DNA from: Rhizobium albus
GTDB lineage: Bacteria > Pseudomonadota > Alphaproteobacteria > Rhizobiales > Rhizobiaceae
Assembly: GCA_030160035.1 (NCBI GenBank)
Contig: BSNO01000003.1
Location: 1,240,001 to 1,304,000 of the forward strand
Direction of reading: 5' to 3'
DNA length: 64,000 nt
The stretch's first letter is position 1, and every line of letters begins with the position of its first letter. Of the stretch, positions 10,006-20,047 are shown piece by piece. The notes below the pieces were generated by a model that made no database searches, was not told the origin of the DNA, and saw nothing but the letters and a program-made list of their open reading frames with translations. A program made the position numbers and the translations under genes.

Positions 10006-10156
10006 GCGCGTGACGGGCTCCGGCTTGCGGCTCGTCGCTCTATAGGCGTGGCCCGCCGCCCGAACAAGCGCCGGCCCTCAGCGCAGCCGCGCTGCTCCAC
10101 CGCAAATTCTCCGTCTATCCCGCTGCAATCGCGCTCGAATCCGGTTAGGAAGGGCG

Positions 10157-11803
10157 ATGAGCACCCGTCCCCAGCCAGCGACCCACGACGTCTTCAACCA
10201 GCCGCCGCGCTTTTCGGGGATGAATGCCTATCGCGCCGATCCGCTGCTCGTCGAAATCACGCTCGACATGGATCGCGCACTCCGCCTCGATTTCGAGGGC
10301 GTCGGCCGTTTCGTGATGAGTGCGGAGGCGCAGGATCTCGCGCGGCTTGCCAACCGCAACCCGCCGGAACTGAAGACCCACGATCACCAGGGGAACCGCA
10401 TCGACCAGGTGGATTTCCATCCCGCCTACCATGCGCTTTTGCGCAAATCTGTCTCGAGCGGGCTCCATGCCTCGGTCTGGGAAGACCTGCCGACGGAAGC
10501 GGGCGTCGCCCACAAGGCGCGCGCTGTCCGCTTTTTCCTGACGGCCGGGCTCGAGACAGGGCATCTTTGCCCCGTGACGATGACCAATGCATCGGTCGCC
10601 GCGATCATGGCGTCGCCCCGGATCGAACGCGATTGGCTGCCGAAGATCCTGTCCCGCAAATATGATTCCGCCCACAAGCCGGCGATGCAGAAGACCGGCA
10701 TCACGCTCGGCATGGGCATGACCGAGAAGCAGGGCGGCACGGATGTGCGCGCCAACACGACATCTGCCGAGCGTGTGGGCGAGGGCATCTATCGGCTGGC
10801 CGGCCACAAATGGTTCATGTCCGCGCCGATGAGCGACGCATTCCTGATGCTGGCTCAGACGCCCGAAGGCATCGGCTGTTTTCTGGTTCCCCGCATCCTA
10901 GAGGACGGATCACCCAACGGTCTGCGATTCCAGCGCCTCAAGGACAAGCTCGGCAATCGGTCGAACGCTTCCAGCGAGGTGGAGTTTTCCGACACCTATG
11001 GCTTCCTGCTCGGCGAACCGGGCGAGGGCATCCGCACGATCCTCGACATGGTGACCATGACGCGGCTCGATTGCGCGGTCGCCTCCGCAGGCATCATGCG
11101 ATCCTCGCTGGCCGACGCGGTGCACCACACCAGGCACCGCTCGGTGTTCGGCAAGAAGCTGGTCGACCAGCCGCTGATGGCGCGTGTTCTCGGCGACATG
11201 GCGCTTGATGTGGCAGCCGCGACAGCGCTCTCCATGCGGCTTGCCACCGCCTTCGACCGCGCCCGCAACGATCCGCGCGAAGCGGCTTACGCACGGCTGA
11301 TGACGCCGGTCGTCAAATACTGGGTCTGCAAGATCGCTCCGGCTCTGGTCTACGAGGCGATGGAATCGGTCGGCGGCAATGGCTATGTCGAGGAGAAGGC
11401 GCTCGCCCGCCACTACCGCGAGGCCCCGGTCAACGCGATCTGGGAAGGTTCGGGCAACGTCATGGCGCTCGACGTGCTACGCGTACTGGCCCGGGGGCGC
11501 GATCTCTTCGACGTGGTGCTCGAAACGATCGCCGCCGATCTCGGTGCCGCGGGCAGGCGGACACGTGACGTCCTGGAGGCTGCCATGGCTGTCTGCGAGA
11601 GCGACCAGGGTGCGGCCCGCATGCTGACCGAGCAACTGGCCCTTTCAGCTGCAGCAGCGGAACTGAACCGAATAGGCGCAGGCCGCGTCGCCGATGCCTT
11701 CATCGAAACGCGGTTGGCGGGCGCTTGGCGCTCCACCTACGGAATGCTCGATTCGCGTTTCGACGCCCGCCAGCTCGTCGATCTTCTCTATCCGGAAAGC
11801 TGA
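10157..11803 (+). CDS. aidB: Acyl-CoA dehydrogenase family protein, AidB type
   Basis: An FAD-binding protein of 548 residues, the length of AidB rather than of ordinary acyl-CoA dehydrogenases (about 380). The early segment FNQPPRFSGMNAYRADP, the flavin-contact region GITLGMGMTEKQGGTD, and GGNGYVEEKALARHYREA (from about residue 404) with IWEGSGNVMALDVLR match AidB. In E. coli AidB is induced by alkylating agents and binds DNA, but its enzymatic role is unsettled. Its 3' end overlaps the convergent permease gene by 16 bases. Confidence 0.88.
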   Translation: MSTRPQPATHDVFNQPPRFSGMNAYRADPLLVEITLDMDRALRLDFEGVGRFVMSAEAQDLARLANRNPPELKTHDHQGNRIDQVDFHPAYHALLRKSVSSGLHASVWEDLPTEAGVAHKARAVRFFLTAGLETGHLCPVTMTNASVAAIMASPRIERDWLPKILSRKYDSAHKPAMQKTGITLGMGMTEKQGGTDVRANTTSAERVGEGIYRLAGHKWFMSAPMSDAFLMLAQTPEGIGCFLVPRILEDGSPNGLRFQRLKDKLGNRSNASSEVEFSDTYGFLLGEPGEGIRTILDMVTMTRLDCAVASAGIMRSSLADAVHHTRHRSVFGKKLVDQPLMARVLGDMALDVAAATALSMRLATAFDRARNDPREAAYARLMTPVVKYWVCKIAPALVYEAMESVGGNGYVEEKALARHYREAPVNAIWEGSGNVMALDVLRVLARGRDLFDVVLETIAADLGAAGRRTRDVLEAAMAVCESDQGAARMLTEQLALSAAAAELNRIGAGRVADAFIETRLAGAWRSTYGMLDSRFDARQLVDLLYPES

Positions 11804-12720
11804 CGCAGCAGGAAGAGCGCCAGCGGCATGGTTCCGATTGAGGCCGCCGTCTGGATGGTCGTAATCGCCGCATAAAGCGGGGCGTCGCCATTCATCTGGC
11901 GCGCCAGCAGATAGCCGTTCATGGCCGTCGGCACTGCCGCGCAGAGGACCAGGATCTCGAGCGTTGCGCCTTCGATCCCCATGGCGAGCGCCACCGCGAC
12001 CATCACCAGCGGAAACAGGATCAGCTTGATCGCAGAGGTCAGCGCTGCGACGGGGCGTGGTTTCAGGGCGTCGCCGACCCGCAGTCCAGCACCCACCATC
12101 AGGAGGCCGAGGCCGAGCGCGCTGGCGCCGATGAGATCGATCGCCGTGATCAGCGGGGCGGGGATGTCGAACGGCAGAAGGCGGGCGCCGAGGCCGGCGA
12201 GGCAGGACAGGATGAGCGGGTTGCGCACCATGCGCAGCGCCAGCACCGAGAGCTTGCGCGCCCCGCCGCCGAACCACACCATCACCGCCACGCAGACGAG
12301 ATTGATCGGCAGGATGATCAGCGCCATCACGAGCGCGACGAGCGCAATCCCTTCAGCGCCGTGAAGGCTGCTGGCGATGGCGAGCGCGACGAAGCCGTTC
12401 CAGCGAATACCCGTCTGGAAGATGGTGGTGAAGCTCGATGCGGTGATGCCTTGCCGCTGCATGATCGGCCAAAGCGCAAGCACGAACGCCATCATCAGAC
12501 AGAGCGTGATAGCGACGGTCAGTGCGACACGACCGATGTCGAGCGCTGCGAAATCGGCTTCATAGAGCGTCATCGAGAGGAGGGCGGGAAAGGCGACGAA
12601 ATAGCCGAACTGCTCCAGCCCCGACCAAAATCCCTGGTCGATGGCATTCCAGCGCTTCAGCACGACCCCGAGCAGCACGAGCAGAAAGATCGGGATGATA
12701 CTTTGCAGGATCGAAATCAT
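11788..12720 (-). CDS. AEC (auxin efflux carrier) family permease
   Basis: A 310-residue inner-membrane protein with about ten hydrophobic segments in two halves separated by a polar loop. The beginning (SIIPIFLLVLLGVVLKR) and the second-half motif NPLILSCLAGLG are typical of AEC permeases, which carry small organic anions such as malate or malonate. The substrate cannot be told from sequence. It stands alone and convergent with the aidB-like gene. Confidence 0.88.
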   Translation of the reverse strand: MISILQSIIPIFLLVLLGVVLKRWNAIDQGFWSGLEQFGYFVAFPALLSMTLYEADFAALDIGRVALTVAITLCLMMAFVLALWPIMQRQGITASSFTTIFQTGIRWNGFVALAIASSLHGAEGIALVALVMALIILPINLVCVAVMVWFGGGARKLSVLALRMVRNPLILSCLAGLGARLLPFDIPAPLITAIDLIGASALGLGLLMVGAGLRVGDALKPRPVAALTSAIKLILFPLVMVAVALAMGIEGATLEILVLCAAVPTAMNGYLLARQMNGDAPLYAAITTIQTAASIGTMPLALFLLRQLSG

Positions 12721-12857
12721 GAATGCGGGCCTTTCGAAGCCCGTTCATTAGGCCCCATACGACGGATGAGCAACTCGCTCCGCAATGGGACCGCCGTTAA
12801 CCATGAATAACGATAGCTGATTACCGCGATGGCCCGGAATCGTTGGCTCCCTTATGG

Positions 12858-12873
12858 TTAGCAGATCGTTAAC
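12858..12873 (+). promoter_or_regulatory. Candidate CtrA-binding site
   Basis: TTAG, seven bases, then TTAAC: one mismatch from the CtrA consensus TTAA-N7-TTAAC. Further TTAAC half-sites lie at 12797 and 12920, all in the gap between the AEC permease and the next membrane protein gene, whose ATG is 84 bases downstream. Confidence 0.35.
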
Positions 12874-12956
12874 GGGTTTTTGGCGGTAAGCTTTCTGCAA
12901 CCGCGTTCTACTTGTTTTGTTAACGGTGTGACAAATGAGGCAAGGGCTTCCCACGC

Positions 12957-13454
12957 ATGCGGACGATCGTGATCGGCATATCGCTGTTCTGGATGGTGGA
13001 GTTTTCCATGTCCGGGCTGAGCCGCGCCGTTCCGTCGCCCTCGGCCGCTGAGCCCGGAATGTTTGCTTGGTTGAGCATCAATCATCTCTTCGGTTTCGCT
13101 GAATTCGGGACAGCCGCATTGTTTTGCTTGGCGGCACTCTTTGCGCTGTTCGGCGCGGACGCGACCAAGCGCGATTCGGGCGAGACGCTTGTTGCAGCCG
13201 TAACCGGCGCATTGGTGCTGACGGCGGCGACACATGCCTTCGGCTGGCTCGAGGGCAGGGTGGATGCAGGCGTGTTCATCGAAGCCGGCCTGCTCCTGAT
13301 GACGGGGGCGGCAGCGCTGTTCCTTGATGGGACCACCGTCAAAACAGCCGCTGCCGACGACGATGCGGCTGTTTCGAATGTTTACCTGAAGAACCGGATC
13401 GCCGCCGCGACAGCGTCCGTCCACACCTTCCCCGATGCGAGGCCGCGATCATGA
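12957..13454 (+). CDS. Hypothetical membrane protein
   Basis: A 165-residue protein with an N-terminal hydrophobic segment and three further likely membrane spans (roughly residues 43-65, 78-97 and 105-120), then a polar tail. I recognise no family. Its TGA overlaps the ATG of the next gene as ATGA, so the two are probably made together. The start is the first ATG; a later Met in FSMSG is possible. A candidate CtrA box lies upstream. Confidence 0.65.
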   Translation: MRTIVIGISLFWMVEFSMSGLSRAVPSPSAAEPGMFAWLSINHLFGFAEFGTAALFCLAALFALFGADATKRDSGETLVAAVTGALVLTAATHAFGWLEGRVDAGVFIEAGLLLMTGAAALFLDGTTVKTAAADDDAAVSNVYLKNRIAAATASVHTFPDARPRS

Positions 13455-13774
13455 AATGGTTTCTGATACTCTGGGCCGCGCCGGTGGGGTCGCTGATCGC
13501 ATGGTATGGGCTTTCCTATCACGATATCAGCTTCGGCTTTTTCATGCTGACGCGTGAGACGCACGATCTGGTCTTCCAAATCTATGGAAATGTGCTCGGG
13601 ATCGAGCCGGAAACCATACCGCCGCTGGTGGCGCGCGCGCTCGTGGTCGACACGTTCATCGTGCTGGGCATCGTCGCTTTTCGCAAGCGTCGTGAGATCC
13701 GGGCGTGGTGGGCAGCGCGTCACACGCGCAATGCGTCGCTTCAGAGCGACGAGAGCCTGTCGAGCGCTCCCTGA
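13451..13774 (+). CDS. Small membrane protein, resembles DUF6105
   Basis: A 107-residue protein with two likely membrane spans: the N-terminal [17 protein letters not shown] and a second around [13 protein letters not shown], followed by basic residues ([10 protein letters not shown]). The phrase [15 protein letters not shown] recalls the rhizobial DUF6105 family from memory. Its start overlaps the previous gene by four bases, and its 3' end overlaps ruvX on the opposite strand by 34 bases. Confidence 0.72.
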   Translation: MKWFLILWAAPVGSLIAWYGLSYHDISFGFFMLTRETHDLVFQIYGNVLGIEPETIPPLVARALVVDTFIVLGIVAFRKRREIRAWWAARHTRNASLQSDESLSSAP

Positions 13775-14205
13775 AGAATGAACGCCGCTGCGGCGGCGTC
13801 GATACGTTCAGCTCTTCTCGCGCGTGACACATCCATGCCGATCAGCGCCCGTTCGGCTGCCACCGTCGACAACCTCTCGTCCCAAAAGGCGAACGGAAGC
13901 TCGGTTAGAGGCTCCATATTGCGCACGAAGGCGCGGGTAGCCTGCGCCCGGGGGCCCTGGCTGCCATCCATGTTGATCGGCAGTCCGATCACAATGCCCG
14001 AAACCTGCTGCTCCGCCAGAAGCTTGAGCAGTGCGTCCGCGTCCTTGGAAAATTTCGCGCGCCGGATCACCCCGCGCGGGCTTGCCAGCGTCAGCCCCAG
14101 ATCCGAAATGGCGACGCCGATCGTCTTGGTGCCGAGATCGAGGCCGGCGAGCGTGGTGCCCTTGGGCATGTGGCCGGGCAGGTCTTCGAGCGCGACGATT
14201 GACAA
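13741..14205 (-). CDS. ruvX: Pre-16S rRNA nuclease / Holliday-junction-resolvase-like YqgF (RuvX)
   Basis: An RNase H-like fold protein of 154 residues. It shows the conserved [14 protein letters not shown] near the N-terminus, [13 protein letters not shown] in the middle, and [13 protein letters not shown] with a terminal [12 protein letters not shown]. In E. coli YqgF trims the 5' end of 16S rRNA. A divergent UPF0173 hydrolase gene starts 95 bases away. The start is the ATG at 14205. Confidence 0.94.
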   Translation of the reverse strand: MSIVALEDLPGHMPKGTTLAGLDLGTKTIGVAISDLGLTLASPRGVIRRAKFSKDADALLKLLAEQQVSGIVIGLPINMDGSQGPRAQATRAFVRNMEPLTELPFAFWDERLSTVAAERALIGMDVSRARRAERIDAAAAAFILQGALDRLSSL

Positions 14206-14300
14206 GATTTCGGCCTTCCGGATTTTGCAATTGGGCTTCTCTGCGCCATCTTCCGGCGCGGAGCAATAACCCCCGCTCGGGCATCAGCAAGGAGATATCG

Positions 14301-15008
14301 ATGAAACTGACCTGGCTCGGACACGCCGCCTTCAGGATCGAAACCGACAAGGCAACGATCCTGATCGATCCGTTCCTCACTGGAAATCCCGGCTTCGCTG
14401 GTCTCGATCGCAGGGATGCCGTCGAAGGCGTCACGCATATCGTCCTGACCCATGGCCATGCGGATCATGTCGGCGATACCGCAGCGATCGCTAAGGAAAC
14501 CGGTGCGACCGTCGTCGCCAATGCCGATCTCTGCGGCTTCCTCGGCAAGCATCGCGGCGTGGAGAAGCTCGATCCGACGAACACCGGCGGTACCGTCCAT
14601 CATGACGGCTTCTCGGTGACCTATGTGAACGCGCTGCATTCCTCCGCCGACATCACCGAGGATGGCGTGTCGCACGCGCTCGGCAACGCCAATGGCTGCG
14701 TCTTCCACATCGAAGGCGGGCCAACGCTTCTGCACATGGGCGACACCGACATCTTCTCCGACATGGCGCTCATCCACGAACTGCACCGGCCAGAAATCGG
14801 CATCGTGCCCATCGGCGATCGTTTCACCATGGGCGGTGCCGTCGCAGCGCTCGCATGCCGCCGCTATTTCGACTTCAAGACGATTATTCCGTGCCACTAC
14901 GGCTCGTTCCCGATCATCGATCAGACGGCGGATGTGTTCGTTGATGCGTTGGAGAGCCAGGCGGAACGCGCGAAAGTGGCCGCTGCCGGCACGCTGCATC
15001 AGTTCTGA
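14301..15008 (+). CDS. UPF0173 metal-dependent hydrolase
   Basis: A 235-residue metallo-beta-lactamase-fold protein. It begins [11 protein letters not shown] with AAGGAG placed seven bases before the ATG. The zinc motif [10 protein letters not shown], a later HMGDTDIF and a terminal PCHYGSFP complete the metal site. The family (YtkL type) has no firmly assigned substrate. It is monocistronic here, ending just before the convergent GGDEF-EAL gene. Confidence 0.93.
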   Translation: MKLTWLGHAAFRIETDKATILIDPFLTGNPGFAGLDRRDAVEGVTHIVLTHGHADHVGDTAAIAKETGATVVANADLCGFLGKHRGVEKLDPTNTGGTVHHDGFSVTYVNALHSSADITEDGVSHALGNANGCVFHIEGGPTLLHMGDTDIFSDMALIHELHRPEIGIVPIGDRFTMGGAVAALACRRYFDFKTIIPCHYGSFPIIDQTADVFVDALESQAERAKVAAAGTLHQF

Positions 15009-15037
15009 GTTCTGAAGCAGGCTTCCGGCCCGAAAAT

Positions 15038-17002
15038 CTATGCCCGCAGTGCGACACGCTGGCGCCCGGCGCTGCGGGCGAGGCTCAAGGCGTTCTGGAA
15101 GGTTAGCGGGCGGTCGAAATGGTAGCCCTGGCCATAGGCACAGCCGATGGTCTTCAACTGCGCCGCAATCGCGCCGCTTTCGACGCCTTCCGCGACGCAG
15201 TCGATCCCGAGATTCGCCGAGAGATCGACCACCGACTTCACGATGTTGCGGCAGCGCACGTCGTTTTCCATCTGCTGCACGAAGCTGCGGTCGATCTTAA
15301 GCTTGTCGAAGGCGAGGCGATGCACGTGGCTGAGACTCGAATAGCCCGTGCCGAAATCGTCGAGCGCCACCTTGATGCCGGCGGCGCGGAAAAGCGAAAT
15401 CATCCGCTCCGCCGTTTCGAAGTTCGACAGGAGTGCCGTTTCTGTGATCTCGAATTCGAGGCGATTCGTGGCGACGCCCGAGCGCTCCACGAGGCTGAGG
15501 ATTTTCAGCGCGTCGATATGATTGCAGATGTCGCGCGCCGAAAGATTGAACGAAATCCGGCAGTCGAGCGGCAGTTCGTCGAGTGCGTCGATCGCCTTGC
15601 GCAGGAGGATCAGCGATACGTCGTTGATCAGCCCGCAGCGCTCCGCAATCGGCACGAAGGCGGCGGGCGAAATCTCGCCGAGCGTCGCATTGTGCCACCG
15701 GCCGAGCGCCTCGAAGCTGACGACTTCACCCGTCTTCAGATCGACGATCGGCTGAAACGCCAGATAGAACTCCTGCCGGAGATCGCCGATCCGCAGTTCG
15801 CGCTCGATCGATGTCCGTTCATGCAGAAGCTGCGTGTGCTGCTCGGAAAAGATCTCGACGCCGCCATTCTGTTTGGACTTGGCCTGATAGAGCGCGAAAT
15901 CTGCCTGTTCGATGAGGCTTGCAGCCGTCACATGACGTTCCTGCGAGACGACGATACCGCATGAGCCGGAAAGCCGTGCGATGCCGGCGGGCGTTTCGTA
16001 GTGGTCCTTCAGCGCGAGGCAAAGGGCGTTGGCGATGTCCAAGGCTTGGGCCGCATCCAGTTCCGAGGGCAGGATGAAGCCGAATTCGTCGCCCCCAATT
16101 CGCGCGATTGTGGTGCCGGGCTGCAGGATCTTGCGGAAGCGCCTGGCGGTCTCGACGAGAACCGAGTCACCGGCTGCATGGCCGAACACGTCGTTGACCG
16201 GCTTGAAGCCATCGAGGTCGATCAGGCCGATCACCGGAGGCTTGCCGCCCGCCGCCGTCCTCATCACCTGGTCGATTTTCTCGAAGAAGCTGCGCCGGTT
16301 GTCGAGGCCGGTCAGTTGGTCCTCAAGCGCGTGCTTGGCGTTCAGGACGCCGAGTTGCTCGGTCTCCTTCTGCTTTTGTTCGAGAATGTCGGAGATGCGC
16401 ACGATCGACACGAAGTTGTCGAAATTGCTGTGCGTGACGTGGATGAAGGCAAGCGAGATGAAGCAGACACTGATCGAGATGGCCGTGAACACGGGCTGGC
16501 CGCTGAACATGAAGTTGCCGATCAGGATGAAGAAGACGCTGCCTGCCGTGACCAGTGCGGCCGGCGGGAGGTTCATCAGGCAGAAGACACAGGAAATGGC
16601 CGAGATCGACAGGAAGAAGGCGATGTGGCTCTGCTGGTAGGCATCGCCGAAGGGGTACAAGCTGACACCCCAGAAGCCGAAGCAGATGGAAAAGAGGCCG
16701 GCGAGCACGACGGTGCCGCGCATTTTGCGGACGGCCTGTTCGGGCGTCGGACGGTCGTTGCGCCGCAGATGCCATTTGGCCAGACGCACGATGCAGATGA
16801 GCGACAGGAAGCCCGGAACGTAGAGCGTCTGCCATTGCGGGGCCGCCCCATGGTGAGTCCATGCGAGTGCCGCCGCGTTCACCATCAGCAGGATGTAGAG
16901 AATCGGAATTTGCTGCGTCAGCGCGGCATATTGTGCGATCGCGAAACGCTCGTTTCCCACGTCGACATTGAAGAGAAATGACTTACGAAAAAACTGCAAC
17001 AC
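15038..17002 (-). CDS. Membrane GGDEF-EAL protein (cyclic-di-GMP turnover)
   Basis: A 654-residue inner-membrane signalling protein. The first 200 residues hold about six membrane spans. A GGDEF domain with intact RIGGDEF (near residue 300) and an EAL domain with FEALGRW (near 430), DDFGTGYSS and AEGVE follow. Both active motifs look complete, so synthesis and breakdown of c-di-GMP are both possible. The first start in the frame is a GTG at 17002 with a weak ribosome site, so the N-terminus is uncertain. Confidence 0.93.
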   Translation of the reverse strand: MLQFFRKSFLFNVDVGNERFAIAQYAALTQQIPILYILLMVNAAALAWTHHGAAPQWQTLYVPGFLSLICIVRLAKWHLRRNDRPTPEQAVRKMRGTVVLAGLFSICFGFWGVSLYPFGDAYQQSHIAFFLSISAISCVFCLMNLPPAALVTAGSVFFILIGNFMFSGQPVFTAISISVCFISLAFIHVTHSNFDNFVSIVRISDILEQKQKETEQLGVLNAKHALEDQLTGLDNRRSFFEKIDQVMRTAAGGKPPVIGLIDLDGFKPVNDVFGHAAGDSVLVETARRFRKILQPGTTIARIGGDEFGFILPSELDAAQALDIANALCLALKDHYETPAGIARLSGSCGIVVSQERHVTAASLIEQADFALYQAKSKQNGGVEIFSEQHTQLLHERTSIERELRIGDLRQEFYLAFQPIVDLKTGEVVSFEALGRWHNATLGEISPAAFVPIAERCGLINDVSLILLRKAIDALDELPLDCRISFNLSARDICNHIDALKILSLVERSGVATNRLEFEITETALLSNFETAERMISLFRAAGIKVALDDFGTGYSSLSHVHRLAFDKLKIDRSFVQQMENDVRCRNIVKSVVDLSANLGIDCVAEGVESGAIAAQLKTIGCAYGQGYHFDRPLTFQNALSLARSAGRQRVALRA

Positions 17003-17162
17003 AACCAGGCACCCCCAACGGCTGCAGTTAAGAAGAGAAGCATTGAAATATCGTATAGACTGCTGGACATACGGGGATCGTAATGCACAGTTTGCCAGCC
17101 TTGCTCTCAGCAGGCACGAACGCTATAGGCACCCGCACGCCTGAAAATCCCGGAGTTTTCGC

Positions 17163-17450
17163 ATGTCTGTCGATATCGCAACGGTAAAGCGCGTTGCCCG
17201 TCTGTCCCGCCTTGCGGTGAGCGACGAGGATGCACAGCGCATGGTCGGCGAGCTCAACGTCATCCTCGGCTTCGTCGAGCAACTGGACGAGGTCGACGTG
17301 AGCGGCGTCGAGCCGATGACCTCGGTGATTGCCATGGACATGAAGAAGCGCGCCGACGTCGTCACCGATGGCGACAAGGCTGCCGATATCGTGGCCAATG
17401 CGCCGGCTTCCGAAGAAGGCTTCTTCCTCGTCCCGAAAGTCGTGGAGTAG
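17163..17450 (+). CDS. gatC: Aspartyl/glutamyl-tRNA amidotransferase subunit C
   Basis: A 95-residue protein that bridges GatA and GatB in the enzyme that amidates Glu-tRNA(Gln) and Asp-tRNA(Asn). The pattern [18 protein letters not shown] and the later [10 protein letters not shown] are diagnostic, and the length is normal. It is the first gene of the gat block; the GNAT gene that follows starts with a GTG three bases after its TAG. Confidence 0.96.
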   Translation: MSVDIATVKRVARLSRLAVSDEDAQRMVGELNVILGFVEQLDEVDVSGVEPMTSVIAMDMKKRADVVTDGDKAADIVANAPASEEGFFLVPKVVE

Positions 17451-17453
17451 GCT

Positions 17454-17921
17454 GTGGATCTGGCTATCGCAGCCGAAACGCCTCTTCAGGACGATGTGCG
17501 TGACATGGTCAGCGCGCTGAACGCTCACATGATTCCGTTGACGCCGCGCGAGTTCCAGTTCCAGCTGACGGTCGAGCAGATGGCCGAGCCTTCGGTGACG
17601 GTGTTCGTCGCGCGCAATGGAGATGGAAACGCTGTCGGCATGGCGTCGCTGAAAGAGCATGGGGAAGGCCTCGGCGAGGTGAAGCGCATGTTTACCAAGC
17701 CCGAAGTGCGCGGCCAGCGCGTCGGCTCCGCGCTTTTGCGTCAGGTCGAGCAACGCGCTCGGGATCGCGGCCTGTCTCGCCTCGTTCTCGAGACGGGGGA
17801 GGCGCCGGGTTTCGAGGCCGCGTGGCGCATCTACGAGCGCAGCGGTTTTACCCAGTGCGGCGCTGTCCTCGACTATCCTGATTCCGGTTATTCCAGATTT
17901 TACGAAAAGAAGTTTGCCTGA
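17454..17921 (+). CDS. GNAT family N-acetyltransferase (between gatC and gatA)
   Basis: A 155-residue acetyltransferase. The acetyl-CoA loop is [18 protein letters not shown], and the C-terminal part [19 protein letters not shown] is typical of GNAT folds. The substrate is unknown. The start is a GTG three bases after gatC, and its TGA overlaps the gatA ATG by one base (TGATG), so it is almost certainly translated together with the gat genes. Confidence 0.88.
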   Translation: MDLAIAAETPLQDDVRDMVSALNAHMIPLTPREFQFQLTVEQMAEPSVTVFVARNGDGNAVGMASLKEHGEGLGEVKRMFTKPEVRGQRVGSALLRQVEQRARDRGLSRLVLETGEAPGFEAAWRIYERSGFTQCGAVLDYPDSGYSRFYEKKFA

Positions 17922-19402
17922 TGTCCGAACTGACCCGCCTGACCATCGCCGAAGCTCGCGAAAAGATGCGCGCACGCGACCTTTCCTCGGTCGAACTGAC
18001 GGATGCCTATCTGAGCGCGATCGACGCCGCGAATCCCTCGATCAATGCCTATGTGACGGTGACGGCCGACAAGGCGCGCGCCATGGCAAAGCGTTCGGAC
18101 GAGCGCATGGCGAGCGGTGAGGCGGGAGCACTCGAAGGAATCCCGCTTGGCATCAAGGATCTTTTTGCGACGGAAGGCGTCCATACGCAGGCCTGCAGCC
18201 ATATCCTGAACAGCTTCGAGCCGCGCTACGAATCAACCGTCACGTCCAACCTCTGGAACGACGGCGCCGTCATGCTCGGCAAGCTGAACATGGACGAGTT
18301 CGCCATGGGCTCGTCCAACGAGACGTCCTATTACGGCCCGGTCGTGAACCCCTGGCGCGTCGAAGGCTCCAACAAGAGCCTCGTGCCCGGCGGCTCCTCC
18401 GGTGGCTCCGCGGCAGCCGTTGCCGCCGAACTCTGCGCCGGTGCTACCGCGACCGACACGGGCGGCTCCATCCGCCAGCCGGCCGCATTCACCGGCACGG
18501 TCGGCATTAAGCCGACCTATGGCCGCTGCTCGCGCTTCGGCATCGTCGCCTTCGCATCGTCGCTGGATCAGGCTGGTCCGATCGCTCGCGACGTGCGCGA
18601 TGCGGCGATAATGCTGCGTTCCATGGCCTCGACCGATGCCAAGGACACGACCTCGGTCGATCGCGCTGTTCCGGATTACGAGGCCGCAGTCGGCCGTTCG
18701 GTCAAGGGCCTGAAGATCGGCATTCCGAAGGAGTACCGCGTCGACGGCATGCCGGGCGAGATCGACGCGCTCTGGCAGCAGGGCATTGACTGGCTGAAGG
18801 AAGCCGGCGCCGAAATCGTCGAGATTTCGCTGCCGCACACCAAATACGCGCTGCCCGCCTATTACATCGTGGCACCGGCCGAAGCGTCGTCGAACCTCGC
18901 GCGCTACGACGGCGTGCGCTACGGCCTGCGCCAGCAGGGCCGCGACATTCTGGAAATGTACGAGAAGACCCGCGCCGAAGGCTTTGGCGAGGAGGTTCAG
19001 CGCCGCATCATGATCGGCACCTATGTGCTTTCCGCCGGCTATTACGACGCTTACTACCTGAAGGCGCAGAAGGTCCGCACGCTGATCAAACGTGATTTCG
19101 AGACCGTCTTTGCCGATGGCGTCGATGCGATCCTGACGCCGGCAACGCCATCTGCAGCCTTCGAGATCGGCGATGCCGAAATGGCAGCCGATCCGGTCAA
19201 GATGTACTTGAACGACATCTTCACGGTCACGGTGAACATGGCCGGCCTTCCGGGCATCGCCGTGCCGGCGGGCACTTCGACGGATGGACTGCCGCTCGGT
19301 TTGCAGCTGATCGGCCGGCCCTTCGACGAAGAGACGCTCTTTGCCGCAGCCAGCGTCGTGGAGAAGGCTGCCGGCCGCTTCACGCCAAAGCGTTGGTGGT
19401 AA
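17921..19402 (+). CDS. gatA: Aspartyl/glutamyl-tRNA amidotransferase subunit A
   Basis: The glutaminase subunit of GatCAB; it releases ammonia from glutamine for transamidation. The amidase signature triad is present: Lys79 in [10 protein letters not shown], Ser159 in PGGSSGGS and Ser183 in [10 protein letters not shown]. The 493 residues are full length. The ATG shares a base with the preceding GNAT stop, and its TAA lies inside the first codons of the next GNAT gene. Confidence 0.97.
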   Translation: MSELTRLTIAEAREKMRARDLSSVELTDAYLSAIDAANPSINAYVTVTADKARAMAKRSDERMASGEAGALEGIPLGIKDLFATEGVHTQACSHILNSFEPRYESTVTSNLWNDGAVMLGKLNMDEFAMGSSNETSYYGPVVNPWRVEGSNKSLVPGGSSGGSAAAVAAELCAGATATDTGGSIRQPAAFTGTVGIKPTYGRCSRFGIVAFASSLDQAGPIARDVRDAAIMLRSMASTDAKDTTSVDRAVPDYEAAVGRSVKGLKIGIPKEYRVDGMPGEIDALWQQGIDWLKEAGAEIVEISLPHTKYALPAYYIVAPAEASSNLARYDGVRYGLRQQGRDILEMYEKTRAEGFGEEVQRRIMIGTYVLSAGYYDAYYLKAQKVRTLIKRDFETVFADGVDAILTPATPSAAFEIGDAEMAADPVKMYLNDIFTVTVNMAGLPGIAVPAGTSTDGLPLGLQLIGRPFDEETLFAAASVVEKAAGRFTPKRWW

Positions 19403-19935
19403 TCCGACCAGCCAAACGCAGTGATGCCGCGAAACTCGCGGAGATCGGATATCGTGCCTGGGAAGACCGCCTGTCGGTTTGGGCATCGGGCCAGACAAAC
19501 GTCGCGAGCCTTCGCCGCAACGCGATGGACTCCTATCTCACCTTCACGAGTCGCAGCTGGTCTCTGATCCGCGTTGCCGAGGAGGATGGCATGCCCGTCG
19601 GCTGGGGCGCCCATGAAGACCCACTCGACGTAGAAACAGCCAGGCCAAACGCCATTTCAGATCTCTGGATCGATCCCGACTTTCAGCGGCGCGGTCACGG
19701 CGCGAAGCTGCTCACCTGTCTGGAAGACGAGATCGTCGAGGCGGGACACGAGACTGCCGAGCTCGAAACCCATGCCCGCAATCACGAGGCGATCGCGTTC
19801 TATCGCCGCTATGGCTATACGGTGATCTGGCTTTCGACGGTCTATTCCGCATCGCTCGACCGCGACATTGAAAAGGTCGGAATGTCGAAGCGCCTGGTGC
19901 ATGAGCCCGAAATTGAGATCTACGGACCTGCTTGA
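19396..19935 (+). CDS. GNAT family N-acetyltransferase (between gatA and gatB)
   Basis: A 179-residue acetyltransferase with the acetyl-CoA loop [18 protein letters not shown] and [15 protein letters not shown] near the C-terminus. It is not a close copy of the other two GNATs of this block. There is no ATG: a TTG at 19393 and a GTG at 19396 open the frame, the latter used here, both inside the end of gatA. No ribosome site is visible, so translation probably relies on coupling to gatA. Confidence 0.85.
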   Translation: MVIRPAKRSDAAKLAEIGYRAWEDRLSVWASGQTNVASLRRNAMDSYLTFTSRSWSLIRVAEEDGMPVGWGAHEDPLDVETARPNAISDLWIDPDFQRRGHGAKLLTCLEDEIVEAGHETAELETHARNHEAIAFYRRYGYTVIWLSTVYSASLDRDIEKVGMSKRLVHEPEIEIYGPA

Positions 19936-20047
19936 TGGTATTGCGTCGCAGGGAAAGCGGATCGGCAGCAGCGCCAAAGTCCTTGCGCCGGGCAGCCCGA
20001 TGTTCTAGCCAAAACCCACCCTCAAGGCCATTGAAGAGCGTCACCGC

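Noticed and set aside
16001-16981. A 326-codon plus-strand frame antisense to the GGDEF-EAL gene
   Set aside because: Shadow frame; the GGDEF and EAL motifs on the minus strand are complete.
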